Shown here: piece by piece, positions 41,410-49,775 of the stretch
How the letters are laid out: each line of letters opens with the position of its first letter
How positions within the stretch are numbered: position 1 is the stretch's first letter
Made by a program: the position numbers and the translations under genes
Notes under the pieces: model-generated
Databases searched by the model: none
What the model was told of the DNA's origin: nothing
What the model saw: the letters and a program-made list of their open reading frames with translations, nothing else
Source: Caribbeanibacter sp964518305
Lineage (GTDB): Bacteria > Gemmatimonadota > Gemmatimonadetes > Palauibacterales > Palauibacteraceae
Direction: 5' to 3'
Assembly: GCA_964518305.1 (NCBI GenBank)
Contig: CAZFDK010000007.1
Location: forward strand, 25,312-89,311
Length of the DNA stretch: 64,000 nt

Positions 41410-44400
41410 TTCGCTTCGCCGTCCGCCGGCCCGTGGCCACGGCGGCGATCTACGCGGCCCTGCTGGCGCTCGGCGTCTACAGCTTTCGCTACATCCCGGT
41501 CCAGCTCCTGCCGGACGTGAGCTACCCGCGGCTCACGGTGACCGCCCGGTGGGCCGGCGTCTCTCCGGAGACCATGGAGGCCCGGGTCACCTCGCGGCTG
41601 GAGGCCGCCGCGCAGGGGGTGGGCGGCGTCCGGTCGGTGAGCTCGGAGTCTTCCGTCACCCCGCGAGGGAGCGCCGCCCGGGCGCAGGTCACCGTGGAGT
41701 TCGACCGGGATACGCGTATGCGGTTCGCCCGCTTCCAGCTCGCTGAGCGCGTCAGCGCGCTCGGGAGCGAGCTGCCGCCGGGGGTCTTCACCCGGGTCGA
41801 GCAGTACGTGCCGGAGGAGGTGCAGGGAGAGGCCACGGCCTTCCTCAGCTACCAGATCCACGCCCCCTTCACCTTCGCCCGGCTCTCGGAGGTGTCCCGC
41901 CGGGAGCTCCGTCCCGCGGTCACTGCCGTGGACGGGGTGGCGGGTGTGGAGATTCGTGGAGACGTGCGCCGGGAGGTGCTGATCGAGCTGGACCGGGAGC
42001 GGCTCCGGGACCTCGGGTTACGCCCCTCGGACGTGCGGTCCACGATCGGCGCCCTCTCGGAGCCGCGGCCCGTGGGAACGGTGCGGCTCGCCGGGCGGGA
42101 GACGAGCATGGCGGTCCGCGCCCGGGTGGAGAGCGTCTCGGAGCTCCGGGACCTTCGGCTCCCCGGAGCCGGCGGCACCACGGTCCGCCTCGGGCAGGTG
42201 GCCGACATCCGCGATCACGCCGGCGCGCGGAGCTCCTACCACCGGGTGAACGGCGACCCCACCATCTCGGTCGTGGTGAGCCGACAGCCCGGCTCGAACG
42301 CCCTGGACGTCTCCGACCGCGTGAAGCTGGCCGTGGACTCGGCCCGCACCGAGCTCCCGGGCCCGGTCCGCGTGGAGCTCGATCAGGACCGGAGCGAGGA
42401 GATCCGGGCGGAGCTCACCGACCTCCGGCTGCGGGCCCTGGCCGCGGCCGCGGTCATCCTGCTCGTGCTGGCCCTCTTCCTGCGGAACCCCCGGGCGGTG
42501 ATTTCCGTCTACGCCACCATCGGGTTCAGCGTGATGATCGCCGTGAACCTGCTCTACCTGGGCGACCTTACCATGAACGTCCTCACCCTGGCCGGCCTGG
42601 CCTGGGGCTTCGGTCTCGTGGTGGACAACGGGATCGTGGTGCAGGAGAACATCGACCGCCGCCGACGCGGCGGCCTCTCTCCCCCGGAGGCCGCCGTGGA
42701 GGGAGCAAGGCAGGTGGCGCTCCCCGTCGTCGCCGCCACGGCCACGACGGCGGTCGTGCTCGTCCCCTTTCTCTTCCTCCAGGGGGAGCTCCGCATCTAC
42801 TACCGCCCGCTGGCGTGGGCCGTGGGCTTCTCCATCCTGGCGAGCCTCTTCGTCGCGTTCACGTTCGTCCCCGCCATGGCCGGCCACCGTGGCGACGACG
42901 CCTCCGCGGAGACGTCCGGGGCGGATGCGGGCGGCCCGGGGAACGGACGGGGTGGGGAGCCGCTCTACCGCCGCGCCTACCGCGGGGTCCTGGATCTCGC
43001 CCTGGGTCACCCCGTCGTCGTGGCGCTGCTCTGCGCCGGCGCCCTGTACGGCAGCTGGCACCTGTTCGACAGCCGGGTGATCCGCGGCCTGGAGTGGGCT
43101 TCCTACTGGGGGCGAGACACCTACGTCCAGGTCCGGATCCAGTATCCGCGCGGCGCGGGGCTCGATCGCACCGACCGCCTGGCGCGCGAGTACGAGGATG
43201 TCATGGCCGGCTCCTCCGTCGTCCAGCGCTACGAGACCCTGGTGCAGCCCCGGTGGGCGCGGATCCGTGTCGCCTTCCCGGACTCCCTGGAGCGGACCGG
43301 TGCGCCCGTGGCCGTGAAGGAGCGGCTGGTGAGTCGGAGCTACCGGTACTCCGGGCCGGAGATCGACGTCGTCGGCGTCGGTCAGCCGTTCTCCACGGGC
43401 GGGGGAGCGAGCGCGCCGAACTACGCCGTGGATCTCTACGGCTACAATTACCTGCAGCTGGAAGAGATCGCCCGCGGCCTGGCGAGCCGGCTCGAGCGGT
43501 TCGCGCGCGTGGAGGACGTCGACCCCAACGGCTCCGGAGAGTGGTTCCGCCGGGATCGCGCGCCGGAGTACTTCCTCGAGGTCGACCGGGAGCGCCTCTC
43601 CGGCCACGACCTGACCGTGCGGGAGCTCCTCGACTTCGTCAGCCGCAACATCCGGGGCTCCGTCGGCGAGCGGCGCATGCGGATCGGCGGGGACGAGGTC
43701 CGCTACGCCCTCAAGCTTTCCGGCTACCGGGACTTCAGCCTGTCGGAGCTGCGTGAGCTCCGGGTTCCCACCACCGGCACCGGCACCTCGGTCCGGCTGG
43801 CGTCGGTGGCCGACGTCCGCGAGCGCGAGGTCCTCGCGCGCATCGTCCGCGAGCGGCAGCAGTACCGGCGCACCGTGGCGTGGGAATTCCGCGGCCCCCG
43901 GAAGCTCGGGGACATCGTCCGGGACGCGTCCCTGGAGGCCACCGAGCTGCCGCCGGGGTACCGGATCGAGACCGAGGCGAGCCGGTTCCGGTGGGCGCCG
44001 GAGCAGCGGACCCAGGTCTGGTGGGCCGTCGGCGCCGCCGTGCTCCTCATCTACATGGTCACGGCTGCCCTCTTCGAGTCCCTTCTTGCCCCGCTGGCCA
44101 TGCTCCTCACGCTGCCCCTGGCCCTGGTGGGGGTGTTCCTGATCTTCGTCGTCGCCGACGCCGCCTTCACGAGGACCGCCTACATCGGAGCCATCATGGT
44201 GGGCGGGATCGTGGTCAACAGCGCCATCCTCATCGTCTACCACATCGGCGAGCTGCGGGAGCGGCTGCCCGACCGGGAGGCCATCCTCACGGGCACCCTG
44301 GAGCGGACCCGGCCGATCCTCATGACCACCCTCACCACGGTCCTCGGGCTGCTGCCGCTGGTCTTCTTCGCGGAGTCCCCGGACGAGAGCATCTGGAACG

Positions 44401-44513
44401 CCCTCGCGCTGGCCACCATCGGCGGCCTGAGCTCCAGCGTCCCGCTCGTGCTGGTGGCCGTGCCCGTTGCCTACCGGTGGCTCGTGGCGCGGCCCGGTGG
44501 GGAGGGCGCGTGA
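41406..44513 (+). CDS. RND efflux transporter, second copy
   Basis: A 1035-aa RND pump overlapping the first by four bases. It shares the RRPVAT start and IPVQLLPDVSYP opening with the first copy but is clearly diverged. D407 in FGLVVDNGIVVQEN is the proton-relay Asp. The pair with a single adaptor and channel resembles MdtBC, where two different pumps form a mixed trimer; whether these do so is unknown. The final segment VGGIVVNSAILIVY has Ser in place of the Asp seen in the first copy, an asymmetry like that between MdtB and MdtC partners. Confidence 0.92.
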   Translation: MIRFAVRRPVATAAIYAALLALGVYSFRYIPVQLLPDVSYPRLTVTARWAGVSPETMEARVTSRLEAAAQGVGGVRSVSSESSVTPRGSAARAQVTVEFDRDTRMRFARFQLAERVSALGSELPPGVFTRVEQYVPEEVQGEATAFLSYQIHAPFTFARLSEVSRRELRPAVTAVDGVAGVEIRGDVRREVLIELDRERLRDLGLRPSDVRSTIGALSEPRPVGTVRLAGRETSMAVRARVESVSELRDLRLPGAGGTTVRLGQVADIRDHAGARSSYHRVNGDPTISVVVSRQPGSNALDVSDRVKLAVDSARTELPGPVRVELDQDRSEEIRAELTDLRLRALAAAAVILLVLALFLRNPRAVISVYATIGFSVMIAVNLLYLGDLTMNVLTLAGLAWGFGLVVDNGIVVQENIDRRRRGGLSPPEAAVEGARQVALPVVAATATTAVVLVPFLFLQGELRIYYRPLAWAVGFSILASLFVAFTFVPAMAGHRGDDASAETSGADAGGPGNGRGGEPLYRRAYRGVLDLALGHPVVVALLCAGALYGSWHLFDSRVIRGLEWASYWGRDTYVQVRIQYPRGAGLDRTDRLAREYEDVMAGSSVVQRYETLVQPRWARIRVAFPDSLERTGAPVAVKERLVSRSYRYSGPEIDVVGVGQPFSTGGGASAPNYAVDLYGYNYLQLEEIARGLASRLERFARVEDVDPNGSGEWFRRDRAPEYFLEVDRERLSGHDLTVRELLDFVSRNIRGSVGERRMRIGGDEVRYALKLSGYRDFSLSELRELRVPTTGTGTSVRLASVADVREREVLARIVRERQQYRRTVAWEFRGPRKLGDIVRDASLEATELPPGYRIETEASRFRWAPEQRTQVWWAVGAAVLLIYMVTAALFESLLAPLAMLLTLPLALVGVFLIFVVADAAFTRTAYIGAIMVGGIVVNSAILIVYHIGELRERLPDREAILTGTLERTRPILMTTLTTVLGLLPLVFFAESPDESIWNALALATIGGLSSSVPLVLVAVPVAYRWLVARPGGEGA

Positions 44514-44569
44514 ACGCCCGACCGGAGTGGAACAAACGGTGCCGCTGGTCCTAGCGTTAGGTGGTCTTT

Positions 44570-44589
44570 CGGTCCCGAACCCCGGACCG
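44570..44589 (+). terminator. possible hairpin after the efflux operon
   Basis: A 6-bp stem (CGGTCC / GGACCG) with an eight-base loop, about 57 bases after the second RND gene. No T-tract follows, so termination is uncertain. Confidence 0.3.
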
Positions 44590-44646
44590 GTCCTTCTCGA
44601 CGGGCGGGGGCTCACTGTTTCACGACTCCCTCCAGGAGGCATCTGA

Positions 44647-45534
44647 ATGTCGACGGTCGGTTCCCGAGCAGGAGAGGCCGAACCCCGCCGCTCGGAGCGC
44701 GCCGAGAGAGTGGAGGGACAGGATCGCCATCCGGGCGTCGACCCGACCGTCCGGATGTTCGAGAAGGAGTGGATGGAGAAGCTCTCCCACGTCTATCCGT
44801 GGGTGCCCCACGCCATCTACGTACCGGTCGTCGGCTGGATGATCTGGCGCGGCGCCGGCGCGGGCCTCGGAGGCTGGGAGATCGCCGGCCTCTTCCTCCT
44901 GGGGGGGGTCGTGTGGAGCGCCGTCGAGTGGGCCCTGCACCAGTTCGTCTTCCACGAGATCGCCGACGAGGACGTGGAGATGGCGGTCAAGCGGAAGGTG
45001 GCGCAGCTGGATCCCGACCAGCCCATCGTCTCCAACCTGGAGAGCTGGCGGGAGAAGTTCTTCTTCGTGGCACACGGCGTCCACCATCACTTCCCGGCAG
45101 ACCCGAAGCGGCTCGTCATGCCGCCCTCGGTGAGCGGGCCCCTGGCCGTCGGCTTTTACTTTCTCTTCGAGGCCCTCCTGGGAGCGACCGTGGCGCCGCC
45201 GTTCTTCGCCGGCTTCCTGACGGGATATCTCTTCTACGACAGCTTCCACTACGCCATCCACTTCATCCGGCCCGGCGGCCGCCTGGAGGCCCTGATGTAC
45301 CGCCTCGGCAAGGGGCACATGCGCCATCACTTCAGCAATCCGGACCAGGACTATGGCGTCAGCACCCCGATGTGGGACCTCCTGCTCGGCACCTATGACG
45401 AGGACGAGAAGGCCCAGTTCTGGCCGGAGCGCGCGCTGTGGCGTGAGCCGGAGAAGTGGAAGCCGGACGAGGACCTCGAGGAGACGCTCGATGAGCTCGA
45501 GGCGGGGTCCCGGGGCCCCACCGTGAGCCCGTAA
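44647..45534 (+). CDS. fatty acid hydroxylase / sterol desaturase family protein
   Basis: A 295-aa di-iron membrane enzyme resembling fatty acid 2-hydroxylase. The histidine boxes are all present: HQFVFHE, HGVHHHFPAD, FHYAIHF and HMRHHFSN. Four hydrophobic segments lie between. The first 30 residues are polar. AGGAGG precedes ATG 44647. It would hydroxylate a lipid acyl chain; 2-hydroxy fatty acids are common in Gram-negative sphingolipids and lipid A. It is probably on its own promoter or with the transporter 28 bases downstream. Confidence 0.87.
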   Translation: MSTVGSRAGEAEPRRSERAERVEGQDRHPGVDPTVRMFEKEWMEKLSHVYPWVPHAIYVPVVGWMIWRGAGAGLGGWEIAGLFLLGGVVWSAVEWALHQFVFHEIADEDVEMAVKRKVAQLDPDQPIVSNLESWREKFFFVAHGVHHHFPADPKRLVMPPSVSGPLAVGFYFLFEALLGATVAPPFFAGFLTGYLFYDSFHYAIHFIRPGGRLEALMYRLGKGHMRHHFSNPDQDYGVSTPMWDLLLGTYDEDEKAQFWPERALWREPEKWKPDEDLEETLDELEAGSRGPTVSP

Positions 45535-45562
45535 AGAGCCCGACCCACCGGGGCGGACGGGG

Positions 45563-47872
45563 ATGACCGACGAGGTGGCGGAGGGACGACCCGTTCCACC
45601 GGATACACCGGCGGAGCTCACGGAAGAGACCCGGCAGGTGGAGAGCCACGCCGAGGACGTGGACCTCCGCACCCCCCGGGACGAGGGCGCCCACCCGGGG
45701 CGGAAGAAGTTCGGCACCTTCGGCGGCGTCTTCACGCCGACCCTGCTCACCATCCTCGGCGTGATCATGTTCCTGCGCGAGGGGTGGGTGATCGGCAACG
45801 CCGGCCTCCTCGGCGGCCTGGTCGTGATCCTCCTCGCCTTCGGGATCACGCTCCTGACGGCCCTATCGATGTCGTCCATCACGACGAACATCCGGATCGG
45901 GGCCGGCGGTGCCTATGCCATCATCGCCCAGTCCCTGGGGCTCGAGATCGGGGGCGCTCTGGGCATTCCTCGCTACGTCTCCCAGGCGCTGGCGGTGACC
46001 ATGTACATCTTCGGGTTCCGGGAAGGGTGGATGCGGATCTTCCCGAGCCACCCGGAGTTCCTGGTCGACATCCTCATCTTCGCGGCGCTGTTCGGGATCG
46101 CCTACAAGAGCGCCGGGTTCGCCATCCGCATCCAGTACGTGATCATGGCCGTGATCGGGGCGGCGCTCCTCTCCATCGCCGGAGGCGCCGCCACCGGCTC
46201 CATGGAGTTCTCCGTGAACGAGGTCCAGCTGTGGGGGGCGTTCCCGGGCGCGCCGGAGGGCGGGTTCCAGGGGACGGACTTCTGGGGCGTGTTCGCGGTC
46301 TTCTTTCCGGCGGCCACGGGCATCATGGCCGGGGCGAACATGTCCGGGGACCTGAAAGACCCGAAGAGGGCGATCCCGCTCGGCACCCTGGGAGCCATCG
46401 GCGTGAGCCTGGTGGTCTACGTCCTCCTGGCCTACTGGCTCGCCCGCTCTGCCACGCCGGGCGAGCTGGTGAGCGATTACTACGTCATGATGGACGAGGC
46501 CCTGTGGGGGCCACCCGTGCTGGCCGGCCTGCTGGGGGCCACCTTCTCGTCGGCGCTGGCCTCGCTGGTGGGATCCGCCCGGATCCTCCAGGCCATGGGC
46601 GAGCACGGCGTCATCCCGAAGGGGGACTGGCTGGCCGAGCGCACCGATATCGGCGAGCCGCGGAACGCCCTGTGGGTCACCGGCGGCGTGCTCTTCTTCA
46701 CCCTCTTCCTCCGGGACCTGAACGCCGTGGCTCCGCTGATCACGATGTTCTTCCTCATCACGTACGCCATGCTGAACGGCGTGCTTCTCCTGGAGCAGAG
46801 CCTGGACCTGGTGAGCTTCCGGCCGAACTTCCGCGTGCCCCGCTGGGTGCCGTTCCTGGGGCTGGTGGGTAGCCTGTTCGCCATGTTCATCATCCAGCCC
46901 ACCGTGGGATGGGTCTCCATCGCCGTGGTGCTGGCCTGCTACTGGGTGCTCCTCCGGCGGCAGCTCGAGGCCCCCTTCGCGGACATGCGGAGCGGGCTCT
47001 TCGTGGCCATGGCCGAGTGGGCTGCCATGAAGGTCAAGCAGCTCCCCCCGAAGCAGGAGCGGGCCTGGAAGCCGAACGTGCTGGTCCCGGTGGAGGAGGC
47101 CGGCGAGCTGCGGGGCGAGCTGCAGGTGCTGGAGAACCTGATCCGCCCCCACGGCATGGCCAAGGTGTTCGGCCTGGAGCGCGACGATCGCGACGACGGC
47201 CTCGCGGAGACGCTGTCGGACCTCGCCGTCGGCCTGCAGGACCGTGGTGTATTCACGGACTGGACGATCATCCGCTCCGACGGCTTCGCCGACGGGCTCA
47301 CCGCGGGAATGCAGGCCCTGCGGGGCGCATTCTTCCGGCCGAATATCACCTTCCTCCGGATGCCGGAGAGCCGGGAGCGGGGCGAGGAGTACCGAAGGAT
47401 CATCGCTGCCGCCGACGACCTGGGCGTGGGCACCATGGTCTACGCGCCCCATCCCACGGCGGGCCTCGGCCAGCGGGCGCATCTGAACGTCTGGGTTCGG
47501 GACCGGAGCCCGGACTGGCGCATCTCCTGGGACATCGGCAACCTGGACCTGTCGATCCTCTCCGCGTACAAGCTCGCCCGAAACTGGGACGCGTCGCTGC
47601 GGCTGGTGATGGTGGTGGACGAGCCGTCACAACGGCCGGAGGCCCGGGAGTTCCTCACGGATCTGATCGAGCTCGCCCGCCTGCCCGAGACCGAGATCGT
47701 GGTCCGGGCCGGCGACTTCGAGGATCAGGTCTCCCGGGTCCCGCAGGCGGATCTGAGCGTCTTCGGCCTCGTGGCGCAGCCGGACTTCGGCCGGCTGCAT
47801 CGCCTGGTGGAGCTCTCCACCTCCACCTGCCTCTTCATCCGGGACTCGGGCCAGGAGAGCGTGCTGGCCTGA
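45563..47872 (+). CDS. APC-superfamily transporter, SLC12 (cation-chloride)-like
   Basis: A 769-aa transporter. Residues about 50-480 form twelve helices of the APC fold, starting GTFGGVFTPTLLTILGVIMFLREGW, the hallmark of Na/K/Cl cotransporter-type proteins, and including ATGIMAGANMSGDLKDP. Residues about 490-769 form a cytoplasmic domain with a USP-like alpha/beta look, as in bacterial SLC12 homologues. Ion specificity is not readable. The C-terminal segment ends in a Ser-Thr-Ser-Thr run. Confidence 0.88.
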   Translation: MTDEVAEGRPVPPDTPAELTEETRQVESHAEDVDLRTPRDEGAHPGRKKFGTFGGVFTPTLLTILGVIMFLREGWVIGNAGLLGGLVVILLAFGITLLTALSMSSITTNIRIGAGGAYAIIAQSLGLEIGGALGIPRYVSQALAVTMYIFGFREGWMRIFPSHPEFLVDILIFAALFGIAYKSAGFAIRIQYVIMAVIGAALLSIAGGAATGSMEFSVNEVQLWGAFPGAPEGGFQGTDFWGVFAVFFPAATGIMAGANMSGDLKDPKRAIPLGTLGAIGVSLVVYVLLAYWLARSATPGELVSDYYVMMDEALWGPPVLAGLLGATFSSALASLVGSARILQAMGEHGVIPKGDWLAERTDIGEPRNALWVTGGVLFFTLFLRDLNAVAPLITMFFLITYAMLNGVLLLEQSLDLVSFRPNFRVPRWVPFLGLVGSLFAMFIIQPTVGWVSIAVVLACYWVLLRRQLEAPFADMRSGLFVAMAEWAAMKVKQLPPKQERAWKPNVLVPVEEAGELRGELQVLENLIRPHGMAKVFGLERDDRDDGLAETLSDLAVGLQDRGVFTDWTIIRSDGFADGLTAGMQALRGAFFRPNITFLRMPESRERGEEYRRIIAAADDLGVGTMVYAPHPTAGLGQRAHLNVWVRDRSPDWRISWDIGNLDLSILSAYKLARNWDASLRLVMVVDEPSQRPEAREFLTDLIELARLPETEIVVRAGDFEDQVSRVPQADLSVFGLVAQPDFGRLHRLVELSTSTCLFIRDSGQESVLA

Positions 47873-48047
47873 CCCCGGACCTCCGCCCGGCAGCCGCGCT
47901 TCAACGCCGCCGCAGTCGCTTTCGTTCTCTACTCTGGGCGGGCACACTTGCCGCCGTGCGCGCCGGCCCGCCTGCCGCTGCTCCCCGGGAGGCCGGGGTG
48001 GCTGCCGCCCGCCGGACGCCTGGCCATCGAGCGAGAGGAGAGCGACG

Positions 48048-49775
48048 ATGCGGTTCCATCGGTCCGACGCGGAGGATCAGACCGAGCACGGTCTCCCGGC
48101 CCGTGCCGCGGCCGTCCTCGTGTTCCTGTGCGCCCTGGCCCTGGGCCTGCCGTCCGGCCTGTCGGCGCAGTACGAGAAGCCGGCTCCGGAGGCGGCCTAC
48201 GCCCTGGACGGCGTCACCGTGATCCGGGCGGACGGGAGCCGGCTGGAGAACGTGAACGTGGTCGTCCGGGACGGTCGGATCGCGGCCATCGGGCCGGACG
48301 TCCAGGTACCGGAGGGGGCCCGGGTGCTGGAGGGCGACTCCCTCCACGTCTATCCCGGGATGGTGGACGCGGCGGGCAGCGCCGAGTTCGAGCTGCCGGA
48401 GCCCGACAGCTCGCCGGGGGAGGTTCCGTCGTGGAGCCCCCCGCGAGACGTCCAGGGCTTCCGCCCGCACCTCCGGGTGGCGGATCATCTGACCTCCACC
48501 GGATCCTCCACGGCGGAGGCCCGGGAGGCCGGGGTCGTGGCGGCCGCCGTGCACCCGGAGGACGGACCCGCGCCCGGCCGCAGCGCGCTTCTCCTCCATC
48601 GTGTCACGGCGGACGCGCCGCGGGACCTCGTGCTCGACGCCGAGCTCGGCGTGGTACTCTCCCTGGAGCCGTCGCCGGGCGTCTATCCCTCGACGCTGTT
48701 CGGCGTACAGGCGTTTCACCGACAGCAGTTCCGGAACGCGGAGCACCGGTCGCGCCTGGCCTCGGCCTACGAGGAGAGCCCGGACGGCCTGTCGCCGCCG
48801 AGCTGGGACGCCGACCACCGGATACTGTCGTCCGTGGCGGCGGGCGAGACGCGGGTGTTCTTCCGGGCCCAGAGCTCGAACGACATCCGCCGCGCACTGG
48901 ACCTGGCCTCCTTCGCCGGCTTCGATCCGGTGATCGTGGGCGGGCGCGAGGCGTGGCGGGTGGCGGACCTGCTGGCGGAGCGGGACGTCCCGGTCCTGGC
49001 CACCACCGACTATCCGGAGCCGGAGCGCTGGGACCCGGAGTCCGTCGATTCGGTACGGGCCGACACGCTCCCGCCGGAGGTGCAGCGGGAGAAGCGGCGC
49101 GTGGAGAATGCCTACCGGAACGCCGCCCGGCTGCACGAGGCCGGCGTCCGGTTCGCCCTCACCAGCGGCGGCGGTGACGCCGAGCTCAGGGAGGGGGCGG
49201 GAAGGGCCGTCGAGTACGGCCTCCCGCGCGGGGCCGCCCTGCGCGCGGTGACGTCGATCCCGTCCGACCTCTTGGGACAGCCGGCGCTGGCGGTGCTCCG
49301 GGAGGGGCTGGCGGCCAACTTCATCGTCGCCGACGGCCCCCTCTTCGCCGAGGAGACGGAGCTCCAGTACACCTTCGTGGACGGCCGCCCGCAGGTGATG
49401 CGGACGGAGCCGGGCGCCGAGCCCACCGAGCCGCCCGCCGTGCAGGTCGGGGGCTCCTGGTCCGTCGAGCTCAGCATGGACCAGGGGAGCTTCGAGGGTA
49501 CGCTGAACCTGAAGCAGGAGGGAGCCGAAGTCACCGGCAGCTTCTCGACCTCCTCGGGGCAGGGCCCGCCGCTTGACGCCGAGGGAAGGGTCTCCGGCAA
49601 CAGCCTGGACCTGAGCCTATCAGGATCCGCCGGGGGACAGACCATCGAGATCACCCTGACCGGCAGCGTGGAGGGGGACGAGGCCAGCGGCTCCGGCAGC
49701 GGCCCCTTCGGCTCCTTCACCTGGGAGGCCACGCGCCGGTCGACGCCCGGCGAGGAGATCGGGGGCATCGAGTGA
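48048..49775 (+). CDS. exported amidohydrolase-like protein lacking the metal HxH motif
   Basis: A 575-aa protein with a signal peptide (about residues 1-40, ending SGLSAQ). It has the amidohydrolase beta-sandwich and barrel layout but the position of the HxH motif reads DAAGSAE, so the usual metal site is absent and it is probably non-catalytic or differently active. Residues about 465-565 form an added beta-rich domain (GGSWSVELSMDQGSFEGTLN). The body resembles the C-terminal half of the next gene. A GAGAGGAGAG site precedes ATG 48048. Confidence 0.78.
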   Translation: MRFHRSDAEDQTEHGLPARAAAVLVFLCALALGLPSGLSAQYEKPAPEAAYALDGVTVIRADGSRLENVNVVVRDGRIAAIGPDVQVPEGARVLEGDSLHVYPGMVDAAGSAEFELPEPDSSPGEVPSWSPPRDVQGFRPHLRVADHLTSTGSSTAEAREAGVVAAAVHPEDGPAPGRSALLLHRVTADAPRDLVLDAELGVVLSLEPSPGVYPSTLFGVQAFHRQQFRNAEHRSRLASAYEESPDGLSPPSWDADHRILSSVAAGETRVFFRAQSSNDIRRALDLASFAGFDPVIVGGREAWRVADLLAERDVPVLATTDYPEPERWDPESVDSVRADTLPPEVQREKRRVENAYRNAARLHEAGVRFALTSGGGDAELREGAGRAVEYGLPRGAALRAVTSIPSDLLGQPALAVLREGLAANFIVADGPLFAEETELQYTFVDGRPQVMRTEPGAEPTEPPAVQVGGSWSVELSMDQGSFEGTLNLKQEGAEVTGSFSTSSGQGPPLDAEGRVSGNSLDLSLSGSAGGQTIEITLTGSVEGDEASGSGSGPFGSFTWEATRRSTPGEEIGGIE

